Shown here piece by piece: positions 29,701 through 35,215 of a DNA stretch of 64,000 nt (position 1 is the stretch's first letter; every line of letters starts with the position of its first letter). This DNA is from Candidatus Altimarinota bacterium (GTDB taxonomy: Bacteria; Patescibacteriota; Gracilibacteria; JAUYGZ01). Location of the stretch: positions 372,001-436,000 of the forward strand of contig JARGOK010000002.1 in assembly GCA_029233985.1 (NCBI GenBank), written 5' to 3'. Below the pieces are notes generated by a model. The model did not search any database. It saw only the letters and a list, made by a program, of their open reading frames with translations, and was not told the DNA's origin. Position numbers and translations under genes: made by a program.

Positions 29701-31673
29701 TACTGCCCAACACCTCCCCAGTTGAAACTAACATGTCGAACAGAGTCGATCGGCAAGTAATGAGCTAATTTCTGTTTCAAAAAATTCTGTACGACATCTC
29801 CTGAAGGTTCGACATGATCGATCACACTCGAAAACCTCTGAATACTCGAGTTTTCGATATCCTTTGGGATCGGTGGCCCTTGACCAATAAAGCAACGTCG
29901 AAAATCATTTTCACCAACAAAGCGATCACTCGAAGCGTAATCATAGAGTGGTTTTTTCGAAAAACGTGGATCACATCGGTCTTTTTCTGCATAAGTACAG
30001 TATCCCACATTTCGATACGCTTCTTTGAGTTCTTCTTTGGCATCACTCCCCCCAACTCCCACCAAATCTTCTTGGACAGTAAGAGGGTTTTCCTTTCGAT
30101 TTGATACGATAGCTTTTCCAAATTCATCATCAGAAGAAAGGAAATTCGACCCACGAACAAGAGAACATTGCTGAGCTTCTGTCAGCTGGTTGATTGGAAA
30201 ACCATTTCCAAAACGAGGGATCTCATCAGAGTCGTACTTAAATTCTTCAAAAGTAAAATAATCATGCTGCAATTTGAAGCGACTCACGAGTTCAATATCA
30301 GACGCCAACAAATCAACCTGACTCAGAATATGCTGTTCAAGAGCACGACCAACTAAAAACAATACCGAGCTGTGGTATTTGTCCATCTTGGTAATCAACG
30401 CTGGGAGTGTTTCTCCATATTGACGACGTCCCGCCACATCCAACAACTCTCCAGCACCAGAGACGTACCGAGACACCACATTGACATAATCCTTGAGCAA
30501 ATTTCGAATCGGTCCTGCAGAAAACAAATCTGGAACCGTTTCTTTCAAATCAGGAGGCAAGATCAATTCTCCATCCAATGCCGTCTCTTCGGATTCTACC
30601 AATGTTGTGGCAGCATTCGCCTCAATAGTGGTCTGCTGAGCATTAAACCCCACATCATTTTCTAATTCTTCTTGTGTAGGCTTGCTCAAGGTCAAAGGCG
30701 CATCTTCAAAGGTTTGCGATGACAGCAAAGATAACCGATCAATAGCCTCACCGGTTAATTGCTGCAACCACTCGCCACTAAAACGAAAATGCATCAAACG
30801 TTCTAAATATTGCAATTTCTTCAAATACCAACGCATCGTCTCATTATCGAAAGAATCATTTTCCCAGTACTGATCATGAAAACCGATCTTCTCCTTCACC
30901 ACAGAATACTGTTCATCTTGAGCATAAAAAGCCTCATTTTTTTCAAAATACCTCACCAACTCATCGACTCGCTCGTCTCCCTCACCTTTTGGACGAATCA
31001 ACCCATGCCAAATCTCTGCCTGGGGTTGATCCACGATTGAACTCACAAAAATCTGCTGATCAGGATCAAACACATACCCAGGATTCACCAGATCGACATA
31101 AGGAAACACACTCGGAAAAGACTCCACTCCACGGTGAACAATCGGAAGAGGCACATCTCCCACAATCACCAACCCCGTCAAAGTTGCAAGACCTTCAGAA
31201 ACCTCCAGCCCCTCGAAATACACTTGCTGAAGAGACTCAACAATACGGGACGCGGTTTCACCACGCCAAGGAGTCAACACACAAACCACTCCCAACACCT
31301 CTTGAACTCGTTCACAATATTCATCCAAAACAGACTCTACAGCCGAAGAATCATATAAATCTCCCTCCACCAAAACTTGCACCATACCAAATTCCTCTAA
31401 ATCCTCAGGTGAAGAGGCTTCAATTTCATTCAATGACGTCTCAAATTGAGAAGCATACACACTCGCCGAAAGCAGTCCAGATTGAGATAAAAGAAGCACA
31501 CTCAAAAAAGCAGCAATACTCCGCTGGAGAGAAGAAAATGAAGACTGATTTTTTAAAAAGAAATGATGAAGAAAAGCACCCACTCCTTTCCAGAAATTTT
31601 TAACGAGAAAACCGGTCTGAAACTCATTCTGATTCACCCAACAAAAACGATAAAATACACCACTAAAAATCAT
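17787..31673 (-). CDS. Giant SLH-anchored surface protein (about 4630 aa)
   Basis: Single uninterrupted gene of about 14 kb. The frame is open from a TTG at 31760; the first ATG is at 31673. Residue numbers below count from the TTG. A hydrophobic export segment lies at about 81-103 (SIAAFLSVLLLSQSGLL), unusually far from the N-terminus. Residues 125-285 contain VIVGDVPLP, PYVDL and a segment like IWHGLIRP, recalling the fold of peptidase C25 (gingipain), but I find no convincing catalytic His-Cys pair. A long beta-rich and linker region follows, with FG-GAP-like repeats near 1975-2080 (DGEDDLLVV, DGDSRDDLVLL) and proline-rich linkers. Near the C-terminus are thrombospondin-3-like Ca-binding repeats (about 4230-4310), three SLH repeats (4310-4550) and a Cys-containing acidic tail. 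SLH repeats should fix it to the cell wall. Probable role is adhesion or cell-cell interaction. Confidence 0.9.
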   Translation of the reverse strand: MIFSGVFYRFCWVNQNEFQTGFLVKNFWKGVGAFLHHFFLKNQSSFSSLQRSIAAFLSVLLLSQSGLLSASVYASQFETSLNEIEASSPEDLEEFGMVQVLVEGDLYDSSAVESVLDEYCERVQEVLGVVCVLTPWRGETASRIVESLQQVYFEGLEVSEGLATLTGLVIVGDVPLPIVHRGVESFPSVFPYVDLVNPGYVFDPDQQIFVSSIVDQPQAEIWHGLIRPKGEGDERVDELVRYFEKNEAFYAQDEQYSVVKEKIGFHDQYWENDSFDNETMRWYLKKLQYLERLMHFRFSGEWLQQLTGEAIDRLSLLSSQTFEDAPLTLSKPTQEELENDVGFNAQQTTIEANAATTLVESEETALDGELILPPDLKETVPDLFSAGPIRNLLKDYVNVVSRYVSGAGELLDVAGRRQYGETLPALITKMDKYHSSVLFLVGRALEQHILSQVDLLASDIELVSRFKLQHDYFTFEEFKYDSDEIPRFGNGFPINQLTEAQQCSLVRGSNFLSSDDEFGKAIVSNRKENPLTVQEDLVGVGGSDAKEELKEAYRNVGYCTYAEKDRCDPRFSKKPLYDYASSDRFVGENDFRRCFIGQGPPIPKDIENSSIQRFSSVIDHVEPSGDVVQNFLKQKLAHYLPIDSVRHVSFNWGGVGQYEDRQVGRFQYPNFFALESKDDQDVISQMRTLIEQKENELRKSRVEANWSRFERYLAYTTPVDGRQDYWNYNEIEGFHESFVEYREDVVRLLRNELDPSGQDEEYVVVEKYLKGQGSDALEQSVLEEVEKTFPQAFAKQDLGLECSYAYEIPPLDQDVQLPEVDPSTAIYDPPDLFIPTVNPPSIDRTCRDTIAKNTQDEVKTLKEFYDNKEGATVDIAILHNADKYVEILDLVAVKLFFTPPPPVVPPNTNMLIAIKLFDEQLKKAEQGTQPLTTFSQNVGPVDLVDVGELDTIVKQHEQLVIQALHWLNLSVESKHREGLSLLAEEKEMTYLVMNGDAERIDVSLPHLKGVFESDGSDLGVDRGVIREVAEREKALLRKQNEKLKQRTAESRKNGDKISKCGESVSLVEWPGAVTCWMDEMLAGPLLVFPGDEEEGESSKSKVQNSKNSNEGAAQIAISQKIFGLQDQVEALLDVEIGVPVRWESEGAVQVTAGRSGKAVVIGNEVGKGKVIAFYGDLLNEKRVSVDVEVVSRKLVVRQVGVADLKVGAEDTISFEVQVVDSDRVIVETSLEAQVIVSSGKTLEVPRNISIRDGKASFVVGADESAGVIAFRLEADGVAQSDLMLVNVLSGPPQQAEWDFGDGVIGRDGQIFGELQILDSFGNAYRGESLVVEIETEGFEGVGDDDSQNQQSTYFALGGVLSLQLNRLANSSVARVRVLGIEGFDEVRLPSVTSFVLGADAQLFLRNMPTEVQVGKELSFGIQVQADGEIVDFNNTSLEVQMEMGGQVTSLSAPFEGKTAFVNVPVGGRTGILRVSIDDENFGMISQEVELIGGKAVRLQITEFEYRDGELKADIFGADEFGNKVSLPENVLEIVLVGDLGKVLDQRNLAVKDGNIAYKNTLLDRPDRLLLKVSGDGFDEVTSTISLEQMLTKGQIQQLPWQTPYMVLGGAGFGDYRQVDSVAQAVLFGDQSAVQTITTEIVPHRGPEKILRIFPSGRFDLGFQVSASLVWENGQPVLVFQNPEHEIGRLYVSPRELDFSLFDGPVGSFEWSKEQYRGKSVVEPVNSVPDDFGNTDVLLKATDGRELMSFQNGKVTFFSNQIQAAVLDEGVDAVVFEFSIGATVLARWYVDVDVAKVAVDEVSPLLWRSSEPLGQYATEDFYAGESTLDEQGLVVLDQSQIVTYGLGKGRSALSDVYDNNGQGFGGQDKMALNYLAGNTVGESTLLQSEGIINLGDPVASLRQARHKDEFGQLIPVVKENRIFAAGDYSVGQLLYSPPNGTVRQVLRADIEMDGEDDLLVVVDEGSRSVVQYFEGQGEGYRWGKVSNLLDLGADVDQVEVVQNGSLFASYTTGQVVFFDLIDGKYLSRGLDFSSFMGSDLITQYQISDLDGDSRDDLVLLNGSHEVWALYGRDTSQGYAFGTEPDDRVLVNTLAVRIQDKSSFLSALWLQSNSNPEPQIGCIDTQEPSCRSELFRSSNVVFDDEDAALDRLEAFQKQADDIGFVPSEEVFVKQRSLVRVDQFANLRSQMKLDLLSHETSEQLSVGDVLQFELIYTPSLSDEIALQFDLGLGFDLNGSVVCDGCDTDLELVSPLDALWNLQGNVNAGEQITLSFSVLYQEGPDFSLQILKTNADEFGDIGVNVGSNQSAAITVFESRSTRTYEEIAFGITAAQNTAGSEPDVGKELSDLLRGVGVEGMSPEAIKSKILEKQQEVENDANGLIDDLYVDENGDGYPDVFQENPNLDPPMISTDRGNISRDDALDVLRDSFFKTFMPEVNAQTNNQNQIDLGLAGLANADLMLEGIESSVQGVVSILKCSRGCLPLPINFAFLAPGPINVFGEPTGFDPGLPVFAWGVPSLIPVWPPSPYQGSLGGRLYISPTLTAGLGIGICLGPWLLGQCFVFAVPPDKLGGEAVCDAAKAGLQNIVAGINQAIGQVNAFTQSVENEINSTGVIKASKPTTPPRDGESLIGIGIAGGIQPQGVTQMEPKVLLEPIPKIFVNWWDKQWEEVINSLTDLPDITVRLPYPENAFGITDADYREKFSSKVDSLTGKNVVNLQAVYDLVNSLPIVQLKPETVEIQIPWIEPGLLRRIEQSLYKFLYTFIIEFLAFVESFNLPCDIGVNRLDFFNALEDRMALAAPGKTREQIRVLIGALQDTQDKADTVEKRREVLDAFLKKNELDNDSGVLKNKAAYLQEFEEIVVKVSEVKKRKDEIDLAVSRLSDPSGIFTILPEFIGFTELVLKSWGENISQFDAVSESNASKNASAKALGQCAAKKLALNMSVNVTPLVSGIQKNIEALEVWKDFPRQLAKYLNIVEFYTAQIVNMIDQLTGTVLRWWSEFQKKLDLWIDAAFFYYEFVAMVKLLIDILKGYNKSCGLCTSDRLTLKSLLLKVLFGVVPNFPIIDFPSWPDVNLDFTDVQLGIDVTVPVFDVKAVELKWPELPEVKFPRFNDFDFKAGFNFSVVLPEVPLVIPSPPDLPPLQPLPNLPQINLPNLPPAPEVPRVLEQFLPIMQIIKTILDIWCLINKSLIPIPELSLKSQIENLTNRSGNLILPIDLMLELNLFPADLLSSAVPFDSIDVKSQFQTEAQVDLSGQLQETIDQQFHQPMNAFTQGIDQWINALRGTVQQGLGSYQEGFRQSIEGFQIPSASIQGGTSLDLKEEFPDLDFSDFEKPGQVQINSLRQLIPRPENKVGEVFAQRVEGLRSAQSQMKQDFLAYQSQISAWSQLDPNLMMAQLASGDYQLASTQQQIFDRVSSSYPASDEISEREIALVDKRVLLSQVQETRRNLDEVQQSLLGTSQLDSQTEGVVAVRNNQATRIQDYPLDDPVIQVWEDDILLAYEDALYLKPVDGRARRSLPYTGRVLEMSLTDLQRSKVHQLDVRPVSSVNVGPGKATLEWSWDSPGVSDVELTIWDSVGKAQRLDLDHQRFFLHMNESFVDEIFQSETAGFEIEIGQLVQSDQALQLSFGEDILSIPSGMQFRIPARGIRSLSLDGEGVVRLNRSSGVEWDMILGEQVQLVVSGDTDANAEGGQTVRVPALSRHPFIKTVNDEVVGLVRQRREILSGERLENTQFLATQATTLQAQEERLQMSLQAGDVFSAQAGETWTIMSGRGYSIVSEQLENRVLEAGFVILNGELVTGDVQVEEFGEVTRLYPQQEVAWFDVDESRFEVTLPVGQYYGRAREREGIRGFSPILHGSARQVFSGAQILDGQETISLPIYAPLKLSAAQYVIGNLPDESYQWDIEGENGVIIGSSLSYPGFTSVGDREVTLFVRNGDDQVVSKSLVIRVMYPELSIDEAVLQSSRVLRVQVDPSFAGVPIGVVAERDGVSDWFRQDITNGEVRGDRFLTNADGILEFAPLPEKRGHTIVIDEGREVATLYQNGRVVLLPDFIDTCNNTPLIDEEGYLSFRVSCLDQGLMVHKFDSTMIPHLDTDVGIVQTFTSLDSGVSVRKMQDALDVVALGEGSEFVRGGVQVLDVDDQVLMVIGPNGVIQSLDGPFDIATREFIDPEEPLVWRVERNGVLLVELRVKGDGDKVTIVDPKEGSPLKGDQDGDGILDQWELEYSVTDPNQDPDNDGLNNYQEFAQGTHPKKPDTDADGVLDGEEIEQGADPLDRKSGDQLVRFDDVNESNPYFESITRLAELGFIQGYGDGTFKPDQSVTRAEALKIIMSVIRCENCEKPSADTVEEFDPGLSGLDEFVAFHEGEFAVGSQELSAEERLKIFAFDKSVLEGKVDEIGTYFDVSSSDWFYFCVEIATQLGLVNGYKGFEDGVNALGSFIPSRGVNIAELMKVVTEAIGKGGKVSDRVYGSPDGWWNDPENNYLARAEEDLQLLIYEEDYANPLRTATRAEVAYAAYRVLTQNSEADLDEDGIANDGDKCPCLAEDFGDFDVADGCPDPESDQLFGPVLFDPRSLPELYSGIEITQMLECRCLAVVPADLLEGTVFYAVITGIETAVKEVLVKSQEVRYE

Positions 31674-31828
31674 ACCAAAAAAAGGCCTACAAGTGGATTT
31701 CAATGGGGTTATCAGACCATCTAAGCGACGAAGGAAAAGGGTCCTTTTAAGACCAGACAAGAATATGTAAAAAAAGCGAGAAACACCTCAAAAATAATGA
31801 AGAAACATTGCCCAATATTACAATTAAA

Positions 31829-32128
31829 TCATTGTTCTTCATCATACTCACCATCCTCATTTTCAAAAAGAAAGCCCAAATCCAATCGCTCAATCTCTTC
31901 TAAGGTAGCAGGTCTCAAAGCATGAATATTGATCTCAATAGCGAAGTCAAGTGGGACCCAATCTTCAGTCACTCCCCCCTGTTCAGCTACAAGCTCAGCT
32001 CTTGTGCCTAAATATTTTCCATCTTTGTCATACAAACCACTATGAACAACAGAGCCATCAAATATTTTTCGAACAAGCTCATCATCATGATTTTCTTTAC
32101 CTTCAGAGCAGTCAAAATAATCAGACAC
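31829..32128 (-). CDS. Small acidic hypothetical protein, 99 aa
   Basis: Unrecognised soluble protein, strongly acidic, especially at the C-terminus (EDGEYDEEQ). It has no signal peptide and no membrane segment. The centre (VPLDFAIEINIHALRPATLEEIERL) reads like a real folded sequence. The gene stops with TGA, one of the four TGA stops seen. It lies directly before the giant-protein gene in the same direction with about 70-155 bp between, depending on the giant's start, and is divergent from gmk. A regulatory or chaperone link to the giant gene is only positional. Confidence 0.65.
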   Translation of the reverse strand: MSDYFDCSEGKENHDDELVRKIFDGSVVHSGLYDKDGKYLGTRAELVAEQGGVTEDWVPLDFAIEINIHALRPATLEEIERLDLGFLFENEDGEYDEEQ

Positions 32129-32211
32129 AATACAACTCTTTAAAAATATGGCAAGATTCTATCATCACATTTCGCTTTCTGCTACTCTAAAAGTCCTTTT
32201 AAACTATATTT

Positions 32212-32787
32212 ATGCTTGTCCTTATATTAGGTCCCTCTGGTGTCGGAAAAGGAACTCAAATAAAACTCCTCCAAGAACGACACCCAGAATTCATCTTTCC
32301 AAAATCGGTTTCCACTAGAAAAATGCGCCCCAATGAATCCGATGGAAACCCCTATTACTTCATTTCAAATGATCAGTTTGATGAATACATACAAAACAAC
32401 GACTTTCTCGAATACGCCGTGGTCCATCAGTCAGCTCGCTATGGAACCCTAAAAAAACCCGTCAAAGAAGCTCTTTTAGAAAATAAAACCATCATCAAAG
32501 AGCTTGATATCCAGGGCCTTAAAAATATCTTAGCAACCATCAAGCAAGGCGATGCCGATTTCCTCAAAAACCACCTCAAAACCATCTTCATCATGCCTCC
32601 AAACGAAGAAACCCTGATCGAACGCATTACCGGAAGAAGTGAAATCAAAGAAATCGAACTCAATGCCCGTCTCGAAAGCGCCCGCAATGAAATAAACGAT
32701 GCTCATCTATGTACTGATATCGTCGATACCGATACAAAAGACACTGTTGAAGAGGTTTATAAGAAGCTTGAGGCAGTAATACTATAG
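32212..32787 (+). CDS. gmk: Guanylate kinase
   Basis: Cytoplasmic nucleoside monophosphate kinase converting GMP and ATP to GDP and ADP. Walker A GPSGVGKGT sits at residues 7-15. The GMP-binding segment STRKMRPNE with DG..YYF follows, then the ELDIQGLKN stretch typical of the family (usually E-x-DVQGA). The lid with an arginine-rich motif (RITGRSE) is present. The 191-aa length is normal. The ATG at 32212 is the only sensible start and has an AT-rich leader without a Shine-Dalgarno motif. It stands alone; the next + strand gene begins about 290 bp downstream. Confidence 0.95.
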   Translation: MLVLILGPSGVGKGTQIKLLQERHPEFIFPKSVSTRKMRPNESDGNPYYFISNDQFDEYIQNNDFLEYAVVHQSARYGTLKKPVKEALLENKTIIKELDIQGLKNILATIKQGDADFLKNHLKTIFIMPPNEETLIERITGRSEIKEIELNARLESARNEINDAHLCTDIVDTDTKDTVEEVYKKLEAVIL

Positions 32788-33078
32788 CCCCATTCCTGAC
32801 CCCGACTTCTTACAGGGGGACCACCTCATTCCTGTCATAATTCCTGGCTTCAAAAAAACCTAAGGGTCCTCAAAAGCCAATTGGGAACTATTCTTCGCAC
32901 CCTCGGACTATGCCAAAGCTTCGACAGACAAACTAAATGACTGGCTATTAGTTAATGAAAAAAGAAACGTAACCATCAATACAAGCAACAGTTGATCTCC
33001 CCACAAAACTTGCTAAGCTCAAAGAGCAAATAAATCCCCAACACTCCTAAAACTCTCAACATTCCTAATATTCCCACT
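32788..33078. other. Intergenic region without recognised gene
   Basis: About 290 bp between gmk and trxB. I see a short direct repeat (CATTCCTG near 32793 and 32828) and a weak C/G-run hairpin around 32803-32820. I see no convincing small gene, tRNA or strong promoter. Confidence 0.5.
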
Positions 33079-34005
33079 ATGTACGATTCCATCATCATCG
33101 GTTCTGGACCTGCAGGTCTTACCGCTGCTATCTACAACGCCCGTGCCGACATGAAAGTCCTTTGTATAGAAGGCGCCACTCCGGGAGGTCAGCTCATGCT
33201 CACCACAGAAGTCGAAAACTATCCGGGGTTTCCTGAAGGAATCACTGGACCAGACATGATGCAGCTCTTTCGTAAGCAAGCCGAACGTTTTGGAACAGAA
33301 TACGTCACCAAAAATGTCACAGCAGTAGACTTCTCAGGTGATATCAAAAAAGTCATGGTCGGAGACGACATATATGAAACAAAGACCGTCACCATTGCCA
33401 CCGGATCAAACGCCAAATGGCTAGGCGTACCTGGTGAAAAAGAGTTTCAGAGCAAAGGTGTATCAGCATGTGCCACCTGTGACGGATTCTTTTTCCGTGG
33501 CAAAGAAGTCGCCATCATTGGAGGTGGAGACACCGCCATGGAAGAAGCTCTCTTTCTGACAAAATTTGCCACAAAAGTAACAGTACTCGTTCGAAAAGAA
33601 GAGCTCAAAGCGAGTAAGATCATGCAAGACAGAGCCATAGAACACGAAAAAATAGAATTTTTGTGGAATACCGAAGTAAAAGAATACATGGGAACAGAAA
33701 AACTCGAAAAACTCAAACTCTGGAACAACAAGACCAACGAAGAATCTGAGCTGGAAGTCCAAGGAACATTTGTAGCGATTGGTCACACCCCTGCTACAGA
33801 AATCTTTAAAGGAAAGCTCGAAATGGATGACGTAGGCTACGTCCTCCGAAAAGAAAATTCTATGACCTCAATCACTGGAGTCTTCACCGCTGGAGACGTC
33901 CACGACCACCGCTACATGCAGGCTGTCACTGCCGCTGGAATGGGGTGTCAGGCGGCTATTGATGCTGAGAGGTGGCTGGAGGAAAACCATGGAAAGTTTG
34001 AGTAG
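33079..34005 (+). CDS. trxB: Thioredoxin reductase
   Basis: FAD- and NADPH-dependent flavoenzyme that reduces thioredoxin. Visible are the FAD-binding GSGPAG motif (residues 8-13), the redox-active CATC (Cys131 and Cys134), the NADPH-binding GGGDTAMEEA after it, and the C-terminal FAD motif TAGDVHD. The 308-aa length is typical of the low-molecular-weight bacterial enzyme. A TlpA/thioredoxin-fold lipoprotein is encoded elsewhere in the window (53604), but no cytoplasmic thioredoxin gene is next to trxB. The leader lacks a Shine-Dalgarno motif. Confidence 0.96.
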   Translation: MYDSIIIGSGPAGLTAAIYNARADMKVLCIEGATPGGQLMLTTEVENYPGFPEGITGPDMMQLFRKQAERFGTEYVTKNVTAVDFSGDIKKVMVGDDIYETKTVTIATGSNAKWLGVPGEKEFQSKGVSACATCDGFFFRGKEVAIIGGGDTAMEEALFLTKFATKVTVLVRKEELKASKIMQDRAIEHEKIEFLWNTEVKEYMGTEKLEKLKLWNNKTNEESELEVQGTFVAIGHTPATEIFKGKLEMDDVGYVLRKENSMTSITGVFTAGDVHDHRYMQAVTAAGMGCQAAIDAERWLEENHGKFE

Positions 34006-34123
34006 GATAGAGATATGCTATCTCAGAACCCCAAAAAACATCTAAACTTTTCAAAACCTCAAGTGGCATTGATTCTGACAAAGCATCTTGAAGAAGCATT
34101 TGTGAATTCATAATAGATGATCT

Positions 34124-34669
34124 ATGAAAATTGGAGTATACGGTTCTGCTGCCGGTATCATGAATGATGAAATAAAAGTTAAAGCCAAAGAAATTGGCAG
34201 AGAAATTGCTCGTAAAGGACATACTATCATAACAGGTGGATGCCCTGGACTACCACACGAAGCAATTTTAGGAGCATATGAATATGGCGGAAAATGCATC
34301 GGGTATTCTCCAGCAGTTGATCTATCCTCTCACAAGCAATCAAATTATCCTACCGAAGGATTTTCTGAGCTTATTTTTGTTCCAAAAAACTACAAACACA
34401 TAGACAACCCTCTAGTATGCAAGAAATACCGTAATGTTTCATCAGTTGCTTCAATCGATGCTGCAGTCATCATTAGTGGAAGAATCGGATCAATGAACGA
34501 ATTCACTATTGCTTACGACTTAGGGGTAAACATAGGAATTCTAGAAGGATCAGGTGGTATATCAAACCGTGCTATTAAAGTTTTACTAACAGATATTGAT
34601 AAAGAAACTGGATCAAAAGTTATTTATGAAAAAGACCCCATAATACTCCTAGAAAAACTAATCAAATAA
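34124..34669 (+). CDS. SLOG/LOG-like nucleotide-binding protein
   Basis: A 181-aa Rossmann-like protein related to the LOG/TIGR00725 group. The start MKIGVYGSA is typical, TGGCPGLPHEA binds phosphate, and SGRIGSMNEFTIA corresponds to the family's PGG.GT..E motif with its conserved Glu. LOG enzymes release cytokinin bases from nucleotide monophosphates, while SLOG proteins in bacteria are often sensors of nucleotide ligands in conflict systems. It lies directly next to the repeat-bounded islet at 34699-38343, and the first 184-bp repeat starts 30 bp after its stop, so it may mark the integration point. Substrate unknown. Confidence 0.8.
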   Translation: MKIGVYGSAAGIMNDEIKVKAKEIGREIARKGHTIITGGCPGLPHEAILGAYEYGGKCIGYSPAVDLSSHKQSNYPTEGFSELIFVPKNYKHIDNPLVCKKYRNVSSVASIDAAVIISGRIGSMNEFTIAYDLGVNIGILEGSGGISNRAIKVLLTDIDKETGSKVIYEKDPIILLEKLIK

Positions 34670-34698
34670 TCAAAATCAAAACCAAAAGCAAAATCACA

Positions 34699-34882
34699 AG
34701 TCTGCCGTCACCGAAGAACAAAATCTACCCTTCTCGATCTAAAGAGAAAACGTGCCCAAAAACCAACTCACGTGAACAATAGACAACCCTCTATTTTCAA
34801 GGAAATCAGGTACATTCGTCCAATCTCAAAAGACAAATCCACAATCAGCTTTAGACTGACATAATTGAAGCAACTGAAGAAG
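34699..34882. repeat. 184-bp direct repeat, copy 1
   Basis: Matches 38161-38343 in the same orientation with nine differences counted by eye (one a single-base indel), about 95% identity. The two copies bracket a 3.28-kb segment holding the ATPase-DUF4435 gene and the YHYH gene. Confidence 0.9.
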
Positions 34883-35067
34883 TTGTACTGCACTATATTC
34901 ACCAGACAAAGATTTTGAATAGTATCTTCAGTTTGAGTTTTTGTAAGGTGAGCTAAAAATTCAAATTCATTTTCTGTGCACTCCGAGTTCGGATAATAAG
35001 CAAAAAAGTGGTGTTGACAGGTAAACAGTTCGTATATACTGGAGATGTATGACATGCATGTTTTCCT

Positions 35068-35083
35068 TGGGGCTGTCGCCCCA
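35068..35083. repeat. GC-rich hairpin immediately outside the left inverted repeat
   Basis: TGGGGC and GCCCCA pair over 6 bp around loop TGTC. The hairpin ends one base before the 31-bp inverted repeat begins. It could be a terminator remnant or part of a mobile-element end. Confidence 0.6.
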
Positions 35084-35114
35084 GCTCTTAAAAAGAATCC
35101 GATTTTGTTTTCCT
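35084..35114. repeat. 31-bp inverted repeat, left copy
   Basis: The reverse complement of this segment matches 36895-36925 at 30 of 31 positions; both hold the core AAACAAAATCGG. A further shared block, AGAGGGGAAT, lies just inside each copy at slightly different spacing. Confidence 0.9.
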
Positions 35115-35141
35115 TTTTTAATAGAGGGGAATATAGTTGAT

Positions 35142-35162
35142 TTCCTCAGCACAACTGAGGAA
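35142..35162 (+). promoter_or_regulatory. Perfect hairpin upstream of the ATPase-DUF4435 gene
   Basis: TTCCTCAG (35142-35149) and CTGAGGAA (35155-35162) form an 8-bp stem with loop CACAA, 54 bp before the start codon. It may be an operator or leader structure. A TTGA at 35138 just before it could be part of a -35 element. Confidence 0.5.
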
Positions 35163-35215
35163 CTACTCTAAATAAATAGACCGTGAGACTCAAATAAGTT
35201 TAAAACAACCAAATC

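Larger units (their letters stand above)
34670..35215. other. 546-bp region without a convincing gene, rich in repeats
   Basis: It contains the first 184-bp direct repeat (34699-34882), a GC hairpin (35068-35083), the left 31-bp inverted repeat (35084-35114) and a second hairpin (35142-35162) before the ATPase gene. A 95-codon minus-strand frame (34768-35055) runs through the repeat, but it has no family features and is broken relative to the second copy. Confidence 0.7.

Noticed and set aside
29186-29768. Two overlapping + strand frames of about 180 codons
   Set aside because: They lie antisense within the giant protein gene, have low-complexity composition and no family features.
30989-31603. 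204-codon + strand frame rich in His, Pro and Lys
   Set aside because: Antisense to the start of the giant gene; its composition is what complementary codons of that sequence would give.
34768-35055. 95-codon minus-strand frame in the islet
   Set aside because: It runs through the 184-bp repeat and into unrelated sequence; the second copy has a different reading and no family match is visible.
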